In this document: positions 20,698 through 28,356 of the stretch, piece by piece
How positions within the stretch are numbered: the first letter of the stretch is position 1
How the letters are laid out: the number at the start of each line of letters is the position of its first letter
DNA from: Clostridia bacterium
Lineage (GTDB): Bacteria; Bacillota; Clostridia; UBA1212; UBA1255
Direction of reading: 5' to 3'
Length of the DNA stretch: 33,626 bases
Assembly: GCA_017613535.1 (NCBI GenBank)
Contig: JAGADO010000057.1
Coordinates: 1-33,626, forward strand
The notes under the pieces: generated by a model
Told to the model about the DNA's origin: nothing
What the model saw: only the letters and a program-made list of their open reading frames with translations
The model's database searches: none
Program-made: the position numbers and the translations under genes

Positions 20698-23193
20698 TTA
20701 ATCACCAAACCTGAAACGGTTCTCGCAATAAGCCGTATCAGACGTCTTCTCCTGATTGACAACGCGGTTCACAAACACGGCCCACGGTTCGTCGTCGCTC
20801 GAAGTGATCGTAAAAATCGCCTTGTCCTGTTCTTTCCTGCTGTCCGGATCGACAGAAAGCGACTCGAATCTGTACCTGAGCGTTTTCAGTTCCGTGACTT
20901 CGTAAGTTCCGGCCGGCAGACCGGTCATCGTAAACGTTTTAATAATAATGCCTGTCTGGCCGGCATACTTGTCCCCCTCCGTAAAACTCACAGTACGGTA
21001 ATATGTCCTGCCCCCGTCAACATCGCGTATCTCAAAAGTAAACGTGGCGTCGCCGTGTGCAGGGACAAACTCCTCCGCGTAAATGGCTTTGGTGACGGTC
21101 AGTGACACATGTATAAGCTCGTTGTGAAAACTGACCTGCACGGTATTTCCGGACGTTACCGATGCTCTTTTAGGCTGCTGGTTTTTATACCTGTTCGGAC
21201 ATATTTCCGTGACCGTGTACGAACCGGGCACCAGGCCGCTCACCGTCGCAACGAACGCAGGACGCCCGTCAATGATCTGTATGCTGTCCTCATCGGGTGT
21301 AACGGTCAGCGCGAATCCGGACGGACCTGTAACGGTAAAACTTATGCCGTCGAAACGGTCGTCATCCGCCGTTTTTATGATCTTCAGAGTTCCCTTTTTC
21401 CTTACGTTTTTCAGCTTCACTTCAGTCGTTTTATTAGGCTCTACCGTCACCGCGATCGGTTCGGGCTCTTCCCAGCTGCTGTTCTCCGGCAATATTTCTT
21501 TCAGCAGGTACATTCCCGGAAGCAATTCATCCCACACCGCGGTCCCGTCGGATCCGGTCGTCTTACGCACGATGATATGCTCGTTCTCCGGTTCCTGACC
21601 GCTAAGTTCAAACACAAATCCGGACGAACTGCCTGTCTCAGCCGTCTTCTTAAGCTTAACAGTTCCTTTAAGCTGTTCATTGTAATAATCCAGATGTATC
21701 GAATTGTGCTCCCTGTCGTAGCCGATGTTTATATAGAACCCTTTCCGGCATGTCCCGTCGATCGAATTCTGCACAGCCGTGCTTTCGGAATAGTCAAACT
21801 TCCAGACGGTCTGCCCGTTCTGCTCTGCTCTGTAGAAATATGCATTCAGCGAAAAACCGATGTTGCCTGAACTGCCCGTGACCGAATCCTGATACCTGTC
21901 GAACATATCTTCCATCACGGCAATGCCTCTCGTATCCGATCTGACGTCACCCGGGTTAGTGCTGAGTCTGAACTCAGTTTCAGCCAGGCCGTTCGCGTCT
22001 GTATATACAGTACGGTTATAGTAAAGGCCATCGGAACTTGTCCACGAGTAAACGAACGGAATGCCTTCCGTAATACCGTCGGAAGAAGTCTTCTCAATCG
22101 AGATCCGCGTTCTTTCTCCCTCATTTTCCTGCGTCTTTATATTCAGATAGATCGCGAACGGACTCGAAAGCCTTCCGCCTGTACTGAGCATCGTCTGACG
22201 GTCCGGATCGCCGGGTGTAAAGAACAACGCTGCGCCTTCCGTGCCTTCATCTTCCGTCCTGCGGACAATAATTCTTTTTCCGCTCTCAAACTTCCTTGTC
22301 GCCGTCAATGTGAACGTATTGCCCGAGACCGAAAACGTTAATCCGTTGACCGCAGCTCCGTTCTCATCCGTTACATAATACGTACCGGGCAGTACGGTAG
22401 TTCTGCTGTATATCTGAGCTCTGTACACACCGGACTGAGGAGACGTCTCGCTCAGAACAAGCGAACTGTTCCAGCCGGACTGATCGCCGGACGCAAAGGT
22501 AGGTACGGACGAAGCAGACCTGATAAGGCCAAGGAGATGATCGTAGCATTTTTCGGCAGGCTTACCCTTAACGATGCTGAAATAGTTGTCCGACTCGATA
22601 AGACCGTTCGTTCTGCGCAATCCGGCGTCCGTCCTGATCCCCTGCTGGTACTCCCAGATAATGCACTGCGTTGCCACCCAGAAATCGGCACCTAAAGTTC
22701 CCTCGACAGGCCCCGGCCCGCTAAGAGACATCGTCTTTTCACTGAACCCGTATATTGACGCATATGCGATGCCTTTTCTCGCTGCTTCGGGAAGGCAGCT
22801 GAAATAGTCCGGAAAACTCCCCTGCGCTCCTGAAGCTGAGCCGTACCCCGCCCCGGTGCTGAACGACAATCCCGACGCGAGGCAGTACGCCGTCTGCTCC
22901 ACTCCGGAAGACGGATCGGTCATATAATACACTCTCTGCCTGCTCCCGCCGGCCTTGTAGCGAACCTCCGCGACCGAGCCGTCCGGAGCGTAAATATTCA
23001 CGTAATATCCGGCCTTTTTATAGTACTCGGCACCCCCGTATCCGGTAAGTTCGCCCAGCCGTCCGGTCCAGGCCGAAGCCCCCGCACCGTTCGGAACGTT
23101 GACTGCAGTCAATATGATCAGCAGCGATACCGCTACTGCCGCGATCCTTGCGATCCGCTTAAGCACGGGCGATTTTCTGATCTCATTTTGCAT
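20698..23193 (-). CDS. Thioester-domain adhesin with Cna-B/SpaA-type domains
   Basis: An 831-residue secreted protein with an N-terminal signal (hydrophobic 16-32, GAGASAW). Residues about 50-230 form a thioester (TQXA) domain: Cys104 in TAYCLASG and Gln176 in TQCIIWEYQQ should form the reactive Cys-Gln bond that lets such adhesins attach covalently to host or matrix. A middle region of about 270 residues with Ig-like strands follows. Three SpaA/Cna-B-like repeats then occupy about 510-597, 600-693 and 696-815, with Lys (VKLKKT, LKIIKT, VTKAIY) and Glu (LLKEI, VTEI, VTEL) positions typical of isopeptide-stabilised folds. The protein ends NRFRFGD with no LPxTG motif or membrane segment. ATG 23193 has AAGGAGGC 7 nt upstream. 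Confidence 0.85.
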   Translation of the reverse strand: MQNEIRKSPVLKRIARIAAVAVSLLIILTAVNVPNGAGASAWTGRLGELTGYGGAEYYKKAGYYVNIYAPDGSVAEVRYKAGGSRQRVYYMTDPSSGVEQTAYCLASGLSFSTGAGYGSASGAQGSFPDYFSCLPEAARKGIAYASIYGFSEKTMSLSGPGPVEGTLGADFWVATQCIIWEYQQGIRTDAGLRRTNGLIESDNYFSIVKGKPAEKCYDHLLGLIRSASSVPTFASGDQSGWNSSLVLSETSPQSGVYRAQIYSRTTVLPGTYYVTDENGAAVNGLTFSVSGNTFTLTATRKFESGKRIIVRRTEDEGTEGAALFFTPGDPDRQTMLSTGGRLSSPFAIYLNIKTQENEGERTRISIEKTSSDGITEGIPFVYSWTSSDGLYYNRTVYTDANGLAETEFRLSTNPGDVRSDTRGIAVMEDMFDRYQDSVTGSSGNIGFSLNAYFYRAEQNGQTVWKFDYSESTAVQNSIDGTCRKGFYINIGYDREHNSIHLDYYNEQLKGTVKLKKTAETGSSSGFVFELSGQEPENEHIIVRKTTGSDGTAVWDELLPGMYLLKEILPENSSWEEPEPIAVTVEPNKTTEVKLKNVRKKGTLKIIKTADDDRFDGISFTVTGPSGFALTVTPDEDSIQIIDGRPAFVATVSGLVPGSYTVTEICPNRYKNQQPKRASVTSGNTVQVSFHNELIHVSLTVTKAIYAEEFVPAHGDATFTFEIRDVDGGRTYYRTVSFTEGDKYAGQTGIIIKTFTMTGLPAGTYEVTELKTLRYRFESLSVDPDSRKEQDKAIFTITSSDDEPWAVFVNRVVNQEKTSDTAYCENRFRFGD

Positions 23194-23220
23194 TTTCTGC
23201 GCCTCCTTGCAGTTATTTAC

Positions 23221-23244
23221 CCGGACAGCCAGTCCGGCTTTTTT
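23221..23244. promoter_or_regulatory. Hairpin ahead of the adhesin gene, terminator-like in plus orientation
   Basis: CCGGAC (23221-23226) and GTCCGG (23232-23237) form a 6-bp stem with a 5-nt loop, followed on the plus strand by C and six Ts. No plus-strand gene lies upstream, so a terminator role could only apply to antisense transcripts. On the minus strand it lies in the leader between the 233-aa gene and the adhesin gene, where it could act as a transcript-processing or stabilising stem. Confidence 0.4.
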
Positions 23245-23265
23245 ATTTATCCGCCTTCAGTCCGC

Positions 23266-23967
23266 CTAACCGTACGCGGCCTCAAGCGCTATAAACAATC
23301 TCGGATCTCCGTATGCCGCCCCGGAATGCACCGCGGCCAGTATTTTTTCCCTCTCCGCAGGCCCCGAAGCGAAAGCATTTATGAAACAGAAGATCATTTT
23401 CATATGCTCTGTATATTTCCTGTCATCTCCGGCACAGCAGCACAGCTGCGCCAGCATCCGCCCGAACATTGCCTTTTTATCTGCCTCGCTCCCGGAACCC
23501 CCGCTCTCCTTAGATGATCCGTCATTCCCGCCGCTTCCGAAAAAAGCTTCCGAACGCCTTATGAGAAACTGCCAGACGGGGATCATATCAGGCGGGCTGC
23601 CGCTCATTGTCCCGATGCCCACCGCCCTCGCAAGCAGTCTGAGCGCCCCCGCACCATCGCGCACGCATCCGGTCCGGAACACGCTGCATAATATCTGGCA
23701 GAACGTCAGCACCTGGCTGTACTTTCCGTACGCGCACCTCATACGCTCAAACCATCCCGAAATCTCAAAGCAGTCGTCTGCGGCGCTCCCACTGAGCAGT
23801 CCCTCAAGTTCCTGCCTGACGTCTCTATCAAAGTAATACATGCTCCTCCATAAAGCATCTCCCAGCGCCCCCGCACCGTCACGTTCCTGACAGTTTTCAA
23901 GAAAATCCGCCAGGATCGACGCGGTCCGGCTCAATCCGCAGATAAACTCCTTTTCCCGTCTGTTCAT
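23266..23967 (-). CDS. Hypothetical protein of the kinase-adhesin locus
   Basis: A 233-residue protein not recognised. It has no signal peptide or membrane segment and appears mostly helical, with many Cys (CCCAGDD, FCQILCSVF) and a Gly/Ser-rich disordered stretch (GSGGNDGSSKESGGSGSE, about 145-165). It starts one base after the stop of the kinase gene, so it is almost certainly co-translated with it, and precedes the adhesin gene by 72 bp. A cytoplasmic partner or substrate of the kinase is a reasonable guess; the Ser-rich segment could carry phosphorylation sites. The ribosome site is weak (AGAGG), in line with coupling. Confidence 0.65.
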   Translation of the reverse strand: MNRREKEFICGLSRTASILADFLENCQERDGAGALGDALWRSMYYFDRDVRQELEGLLSGSAADDCFEISGWFERMRCAYGKYSQVLTFCQILCSVFRTGCVRDGAGALRLLARAVGIGTMSGSPPDMIPVWQFLIRRSEAFFGSGGNDGSSKESGGSGSEADKKAMFGRMLAQLCCCAGDDRKYTEHMKMIFCFINAFASGPAEREKILAAVHSGAAYGDPRLFIALEAAYG

Positions 23968-23968
23968 A

Positions 23969-25759
23969 TCAGCTGATCAGCCTCTGGAGGATCTCCTCGT
24001 ATTGACCGCCGGGAGTGTCGTCGAGCACCGAACTGACGCCGCTGATCCTGTTTTTCCTCTTCGAACGCGTCTCGCTCCTGAACACCTCACCGAGGTACTT
24101 GTCCCTGCCGACTATCTGAAAAAGCCTGTCGCGGCTGGCTTCCTTGTCCGCGTAATCCCACGCCACGTACCGGACCTTCGAATAAATAACTTTTCCGCTC
24201 TGCGCAAGCGTCATATAGTAATCACGGAACGCCTCCATATCTTCCACATTTGAATCTGGCGTAGCGATGACATAACTGCAGTTTTCAAGCAGCGTCCCGA
24301 TAAGCGCCGCGTCGTCACCGCGCCCCGTATTCATTATCGTCAGATCGAAATTCGCCATGCACCATTCCACGAACCTGCGCACGTCTTCGGCTCTGCGCAT
24401 AGGCAGTTCCAGGTATTGTTTAAAAGTGCCAGTATACAGCCGGTCTCCTTCTCCCGCCGCCTTCAGGAGCCCCTTCTCTGCCCATTCGGCGCTGGAGTGC
24501 AGATACATCGATTTATGGTCAAAAACGTACGGATACAGCGACTTTTCGGCAACGCCGGACAGATCTTCCTCGCGACCAGTAAGGTAATATTCAAGATCTC
24601 TCCTGCCTCGTTCCGTGAGCGAAAATACGCCTGTCCTCAGCCCCATTCCTGCCGCGGCGCTGCCCATTTCACACACAAAACACGGATTCCCTTCCACCAT
24701 CACACACGAACGCCTGAAATTTATCGCTTCACTGACGATTTTACGCACGCCGTGGCTGTCGCCGGAACGTGTCACACTCTCCGTTGCGGCAATATCTTTC
24801 GCGCTTTTCTCTGTATCAGCGCCTTTCACACTCTCTTTCCGATCATTTCCGGCGCGGTTTTTAAGCTGGCCGAGCGGCAACAGCGCCGCAATGCCTCTGC
24901 TTTTCCTTTCAGCTGCATTCCTGACCATGCTCAGCTGCTCCCTCACAGCTTCGATCACCGCGCTCACATTCTGATACCGTTTCCCCGGATCCGGGTCCGA
25001 ACATCTGGCTATGAATTCTCCCCAGAAGCCCCTCAGCGAGTACGCAGAAGGAAAATCCTCGCGCCCTGTCAGCAGGTATCCGGTAAGCACTCCCAATGAA
25101 TATATGTCGCTCTGGACGCATATGCGGCCAAACAGAACTTCCGGCGCGGTATAGTACGGACTGCCAAGGCGAAGCGTCCGCTTATCCCTATCTTTATCCT
25201 TATCTTTTTCCTTATTCTTATCCGTGTCTCCCCCGCCGCTCTCCGGAACCTCTGCGTTCTCCGCACACTCGGCATCCGCAGAAACCTCAACGCTCCTTGC
25301 GGCTTCCAGATCCACAAAGCAAACATCCATGCGTCTGGCGTCCGATCCCGCATAATTACGCAGCATTATATTCGACGGTTTCAGATCAAGATACGCCATC
25401 GCACCGCTCCGGTTCCAGTGAATAAACGAAAGCGCCTCACAGACCTTGACAATGATCTCGCCCGCGTCCTCCCGGTCCGCTGTTCCTTCAGTGCGCACAT
25501 ACTCCGCCAGCGAGATCCCGCTGATCCATTCGGTGACAATATATTTCCCGCCCTCCTCTTCGAACGCGCAGTCAAATTTCGCTATATGCGGGCTGACAAT
25601 GCTGTTCAGATTCCGCTTCTCATATTCAAATGAAGCATCATCCGCCCTGAAACGTTTAATAAAAACCTGCCGCCTGTCCTGCGTATCAAACGCCCTGAAC
25701 GCCCGGTCACGGCTCAGTATCTCGACAATGTTGAATCTACCGCCGACAATGTTTTCCAT
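23969..25759 (-). CDS. Ser/Thr protein kinase fused to a degenerate CpaE/ParA-like domain
   Basis: A 596-residue cytoplasmic protein. Residues 1-280 are a Hanks-type kinase: ATP Lys in VFIKRF (35), catalytic loop YLDLKPSN with Asp125, Lys127 and Asn130, metal Asp150 in FVDLEAA, APE at 205-207, and DIYSLGVL. The Gly-rich loop is eroded and HRD reads YLD. A charged insertion (about 155-195, KDKDKDRDK) lies in the activation segment. After a linker, residues about 345-560 resemble CpaE/ParA ATPases (CVMVEGNPCFVCEM, GMGLRTGVFSL, FDLTIMNTGRG, SYVIATPDSN), but the P-loop Lys residues are missing and the expected Asp of IIIDTG is Asn, so it should not hydrolyse ATP. It is the first gene of the surface locus. 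Kinase call firm, second domain tentative. Confidence 0.8.
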   Translation of the reverse strand: MENIVGGRFNIVEILSRDRAFRAFDTQDRRQVFIKRFRADDASFEYEKRNLNSIVSPHIAKFDCAFEEEGGKYIVTEWISGISLAEYVRTEGTADREDAGEIIVKVCEALSFIHWNRSGAMAYLDLKPSNIMLRNYAGSDARRMDVCFVDLEAARSVEVSADAECAENAEVPESGGGDTDKNKEKDKDKDRDKRTLRLGSPYYTAPEVLFGRICVQSDIYSLGVLTGYLLTGREDFPSAYSLRGFWGEFIARCSDPDPGKRYQNVSAVIEAVREQLSMVRNAAERKSRGIAALLPLGQLKNRAGNDRKESVKGADTEKSAKDIAATESVTRSGDSHGVRKIVSEAINFRRSCVMVEGNPCFVCEMGSAAAGMGLRTGVFSLTERGRRDLEYYLTGREEDLSGVAEKSLYPYVFDHKSMYLHSSAEWAEKGLLKAAGEGDRLYTGTFKQYLELPMRRAEDVRRFVEWCMANFDLTIMNTGRGDDAALIGTLLENCSYVIATPDSNVEDMEAFRDYYMTLAQSGKVIYSKVRYVAWDYADKEASRDRLFQIVGRDKYLGEVFRSETRSKRKNRISGVSSVLDDTPGGQYEEILQRLIS

Positions 25760-25949
25760 AGTGCCCTCCGCATCTGAGATATGAAGGGCAGCCGTTTCTG
25801 GGAATTCCGGGACAAGTTCACTCGCTTTTTAGCGTCAATACGTTTTGGTCTCTTTCGGCTGCCCTCCCGGCTGATTTCGAGCGCGTCGATCACTTTTTTC
25901 ATCCGGGAGCCGGATTCTATCACGTCTGACGCGCCTGTGCTTGTTTTTT

Positions 25950-25978
25950 ACAGTATTTCCGGGCGCTGCCAAGGTCAA
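25950..25978 (-). promoter_or_regulatory. Possible promoter of the kinase-adhesin-SipW locus
   Basis: On the minus strand TTGACC (25973-25978) and TACTGT (25950-25955) are 17 bp apart, about 190 bp before the kinase start. The -35 box is good and the -10 box weak, as in regulated promoters. The remaining leader (25760-25949) shows no convincing gene; a short minus-strand frame across it overlaps the kinase start and is not supported. Confidence 0.35.
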
Positions 25979-26120
25979 CACCTTTCCTGCACCGAAAGGC
26001 CGTTTGCGGGCGTTTTAAGGCGGTTTTTGAAGGTCTCCGAATTGACTCCGGATTTTGTTCAATCAGACCGCATAAAATATTTCCCGAAAAAGCGCTGTCA
26101 TGTTTTGGGGCAATAATAAA

Positions 26121-26347
26121 AATGGCAAGTTGCAAATGGAAAATTGCAAATGGGGCAAACCGGATGATGACACGAATTTCGCGGGAACGAAATTCTTAGT
26201 CATCTATCCGGCTTCGCAAAATGGAGAAGAGGTATTGTTTTCCTTTTTAGATCGAAAGGCAAAGCGATCCGGCGCCATTTTAGACAGCGGGACGCCGCCA
26301 CCTCCTTCAAAACCACTGTGGTCGCACCGTTAGGCGCTGCCTCGAGG
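26121..26347. repeat. Intergenic element with nested direct and inverted repeats
   Basis: This gene-free stretch holds several arranged repeats. Two copies of TTGCAAATGG lie 14 bp apart (26130-26139, 26144-26153). A two-part stem follows: CCGGAT-GATGAC (26160-26171) pairs with GTCATC-T-ATCCGG (26199-26211), enclosing GAATTTCG (26174-26181) paired with CGAAATTC (26188-26195). Then come ACCAC/GTGGT (26312-26322) and CCTCGAGG (26340-26347). A 24-codon minus-strand frame (26204-26278, MAPDRFAF...) lies inside. It could be a dispersed repeat, a structured RNA or a former mobile element end; no protein is claimed. Confidence 0.45.
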
Positions 26348-26352
26348 TACAC

Positions 26353-26380
26353 AAAAAAGAGCCCCCGTATCGGGAGCTCT
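26353..26380 (-). terminator. Rho-independent terminator of the Asp/Tyr-rich lipoprotein gene
   Basis: On the minus strand the stem AGAGCTCCCG (26371-26380) pairs with CGGGGGCTCT (26358-26367) with one mismatch and a 3-nt loop, followed by a run of six Ts (26353-26358). It lies 65 bp after the lipoprotein stop codon. Confidence 0.85.
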
Positions 26381-26444
26381 CATAAAAAACAAATAAATCA
26401 TTGACCGCGATCCGCACGCAAACCGCGTGCGACCGGATCAAAAA

Positions 26445-27962
26445 TCAATACTGCTGCGTAAGAATTGCCAGCATAAACTCGCTCAGCAGATCCTGCAGGT
26501 CGGCATTCGTAAGCGAAAGCACATCACGGAACACAGGCATCTCACCGGCAGCAGAATAATTGACCGTGATCTTAACAGTCGCGGGCTCGGTCTCGAACTC
26601 ATCGTAAAAATCATAATCAAAATCATCGTAATCATCGCCGGCGAAATAATCATCATAATCGCCGTCGTAATAATCGCCGCCGAAATAACCGTAATCATCC
26701 CCGGCGTCGTAATAATCCTCAACAGAGCCGTAAAAACCGCTGATCAGCCCGCTGCCGAGCAGATCAAACAGATCTCCGCCGAACGACCCGCCGTCGAACA
26801 GACCAGACAGCCCGCCGAATCCGCCGCCGAACATGCCGCCCGACATCCCGCCGTACATGCCATCCGCGCTCGTCTCGATCTCAAACGTAAACGAATCCAC
26901 CGACCCGTCAGCCGCATACGCGACGTCATAATCAAACTTAACCAGCGTCTGATCCTCGCCCTTCAGAACGACCGACTTCTCGTTGCGGTCAACAATATAC
27001 TCCGCGACCGTACTGCCTCCGGACTCAACGCTGAAACGCTCAACACCGTTCGCATCAGACAACGAGATCGCAAACTCATCGCCCGCTTCGCCCTCGCCAT
27101 TCGAGAACACATACTTAACAGAATCCTCGGACCGGACAACGTCAAAATTAACCGTCCCGCCGTTCTCCTCATCCAGAATATCCTTAAACACCCCGCCGAG
27201 GATCTCGCCGCTCTTGACATCGGTATAAAGCTTGATCAAAACAGCCTCATCCTCATCCTTAACACTGCTGTCGAAAAGATTGTCAACATCGAACGAACGC
27301 GAATCAAACCCGCCGAAACCGTCCGCAAACGAACCGGCAACGTCGCCCAGCTTGCCAACGAGACTCCTGATGATCTCCTTGACCTGGCCGGCCGTGAACT
27401 TCAGATCGAGAACATCCGCCTTCTGGCTGCCGGAACCGAGCTCCACGCTCTTACCGTAATCAGCCGTCATCGTGCAATTCTCCTTGATCAGTTTCGTAAG
27501 CTCATCCGTGAATTCTGCGACGTCAGTCTTGAAATTAAGCACCTTATCGAGTGAATCGAGGAAATCCTGCTCATCTTTCCTGCTGAATCCGGCGTAATTT
27601 CCGCCCTCGGTGCCGAACATCGATTTCGGGAACTTCTCTTTCAGCTCGGTCATATCAACGCCGAACAGATCCTTCAGATATTCGATACCGATCGCGATCT
27701 TGCTGTCCTTCATATACAGCTTCGTACCGGCACTTCCGCTGCCGCTGTCGATCTGCACCGTGATCAGCCCGTCCTTGAGCGTCTTCAGCACGTCATCGAC
27801 CGAACTCTTCTCCTCAAACGAAGCGGCAGACGCGGTCATTGCACGCGAAAAGATCTCCTCAGGCGTCTTTTTGTTTATCCTGCAGCCGGTGAGCGCAAAA
27901 ACACACACCATCGAAAAAGCGATGACCATTGCCAGAACTTTAAACATCGATCTGTTTTTCAT
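26445..27962 (-). CDS. Predicted lipoprotein with Gly-rich and Asp/Tyr-rich C-terminal region
   Basis: A 505-residue protein with a lipoprotein signal (hydrophobic stretch to FALTGC, Cys at about 27). Residues 30-370 look like repeated beta-strand/helix units typical of LolA/LppX-like lipid- or ligand-binding folds (TKLYMKDSKIAIGIEYLKDL, ADVLDLKFTAGQVKEII), but the family is not certain. Residues about 370-410 are Gly-rich (MYGGMSGGMFGGGFGGLSG), and about 413-457 are almost only Asp, Tyr, Gly and Phe. Such an acidic aromatic strip on the cell surface could bind cations or other proteins. ATG 27962 follows AAAGGAGA; a strong terminator follows. It seems to be monocistronic or paired with the small membrane protein upstream. 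Confidence 0.78.
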   Translation of the reverse strand: MKNRSMFKVLAMVIAFSMVCVFALTGCRINKKTPEEIFSRAMTASAASFEEKSSVDDVLKTLKDGLITVQIDSGSGSAGTKLYMKDSKIAIGIEYLKDLFGVDMTELKEKFPKSMFGTEGGNYAGFSRKDEQDFLDSLDKVLNFKTDVAEFTDELTKLIKENCTMTADYGKSVELGSGSQKADVLDLKFTAGQVKEIIRSLVGKLGDVAGSFADGFGGFDSRSFDVDNLFDSSVKDEDEAVLIKLYTDVKSGEILGGVFKDILDEENGGTVNFDVVRSEDSVKYVFSNGEGEAGDEFAISLSDANGVERFSVESGGSTVAEYIVDRNEKSVVLKGEDQTLVKFDYDVAYAADGSVDSFTFEIETSADGMYGGMSGGMFGGGFGGLSGLFDGGSFGGDLFDLLGSGLISGFYGSVEDYYDAGDDYGYFGGDYYDGDYDDYFAGDDYDDFDYDFYDEFETEPATVKITVNYSAAGEMPVFRDVLSLTNADLQDLLSEFMLAILTQQY

Positions 27963-28019
27963 TAGATCCGTCTCCTTTCAAACAGGCCCGGCAGCGAACC
28001 GCGCGGGCAAGGCTTCCGT

Positions 28020-28304
28020 TTACTTAAACCACACAAATTGCGCAAACAGGATGAAGGCAAGGTACCCGAGGGCAAACACCGCCGCGACCGCCAGCGCAGC
28101 ACCGACAACGCCGAGTATCATGAAGAACGTGTCTTTTTTAGACAGTTTCGTCAATTCCGCTCTGTTGGCCTCTGCCTGTTCGTCGCTGATGTTCTCCGCG
28201 CCGGGTGCAGGGCTTCCACCCATATGCCAGGGCATACCGTCAACATTCATGCTGGCGATCACCCTTCCGTCGTCTTCAAATTTCTCCTTCTTTTTACGCG
28301 CCAT
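28020..28304 (-). CDS. Small membrane protein, function unknown
   Basis: A 94-residue protein: a basic start (MARKKKEKF), about 50 polar residues (DGMPWHMGGSPAPGAEN), and a C-terminal membrane stretch (about 58-92: FFMILGVVGAALAVAAVFALGYLAFILFAQFVWFK region) long enough for one long or two short segments. The upstream Opp terminator lies 15 bp before it, so it needs its own promoter or receives read-through. No strong ribosome site is visible (GGATGA). The coding potential is supported by length, composition and clean spacing between terminator and the lipoprotein gene. Function unknown. Confidence 0.62.
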   Translation of the reverse strand: MARKKKEKFEDDGRVIASMNVDGMPWHMGGSPAPGAENISDEQAEANRAELTKLSKKDTFFMILGVVGAALAVAAVFALGYLAFILFAQFVWFK

Positions 28305-28319
28305 ACTTTTTCATCCGTT

Positions 28320-28348
28320 AAAAAAGGGCAGGCCAAACACGCCCGCCC
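28320..28348 (-). terminator. Rho-independent terminator of the opp operon
   Basis: On the minus strand GGGCGGGC (28341-28348) pairs with GCCTGCCC (28326-28333), one G-U pair included, with a 7-nt loop and a following run of six Ts (28320-28325). It begins 9 bp after the oppF stop codon. Confidence 0.85.
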
Positions 28349-28356
28349 CACATTGT

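Noticed and set aside
23221..23244. True intrinsic terminator on the plus strand
   Set aside because: The hairpin and T-run are present, but no plus-strand gene lies upstream; kept only as a hairpin of unknown role.
25181..25230. Possible CRISPR-like repeats
   Set aside because: Units are hexamers without spacers and lie inside a coding region.
25714..25923. Minus-strand frame of 69 codons ahead of the kinase
   Set aside because: It overlaps the kinase start, has no ribosome site, and is Arg/Lys/Ser-rich without a domain; probably leader sequence.
26100..26333. Plus-strand frame of 77 codons
   Set aside because: It crosses the inverted-repeat element, lacks a ribosome site, and its composition follows the repeats; treated as non-coding.
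26427..27554. Plus-strand open frame of 375 codons with Ile/Val/Ala repeats
   Set aside because: It is the antisense image of the lipoprotein's D/Y-rich repeats; the minus strand has a signal peptide, ribosome site and terminator.
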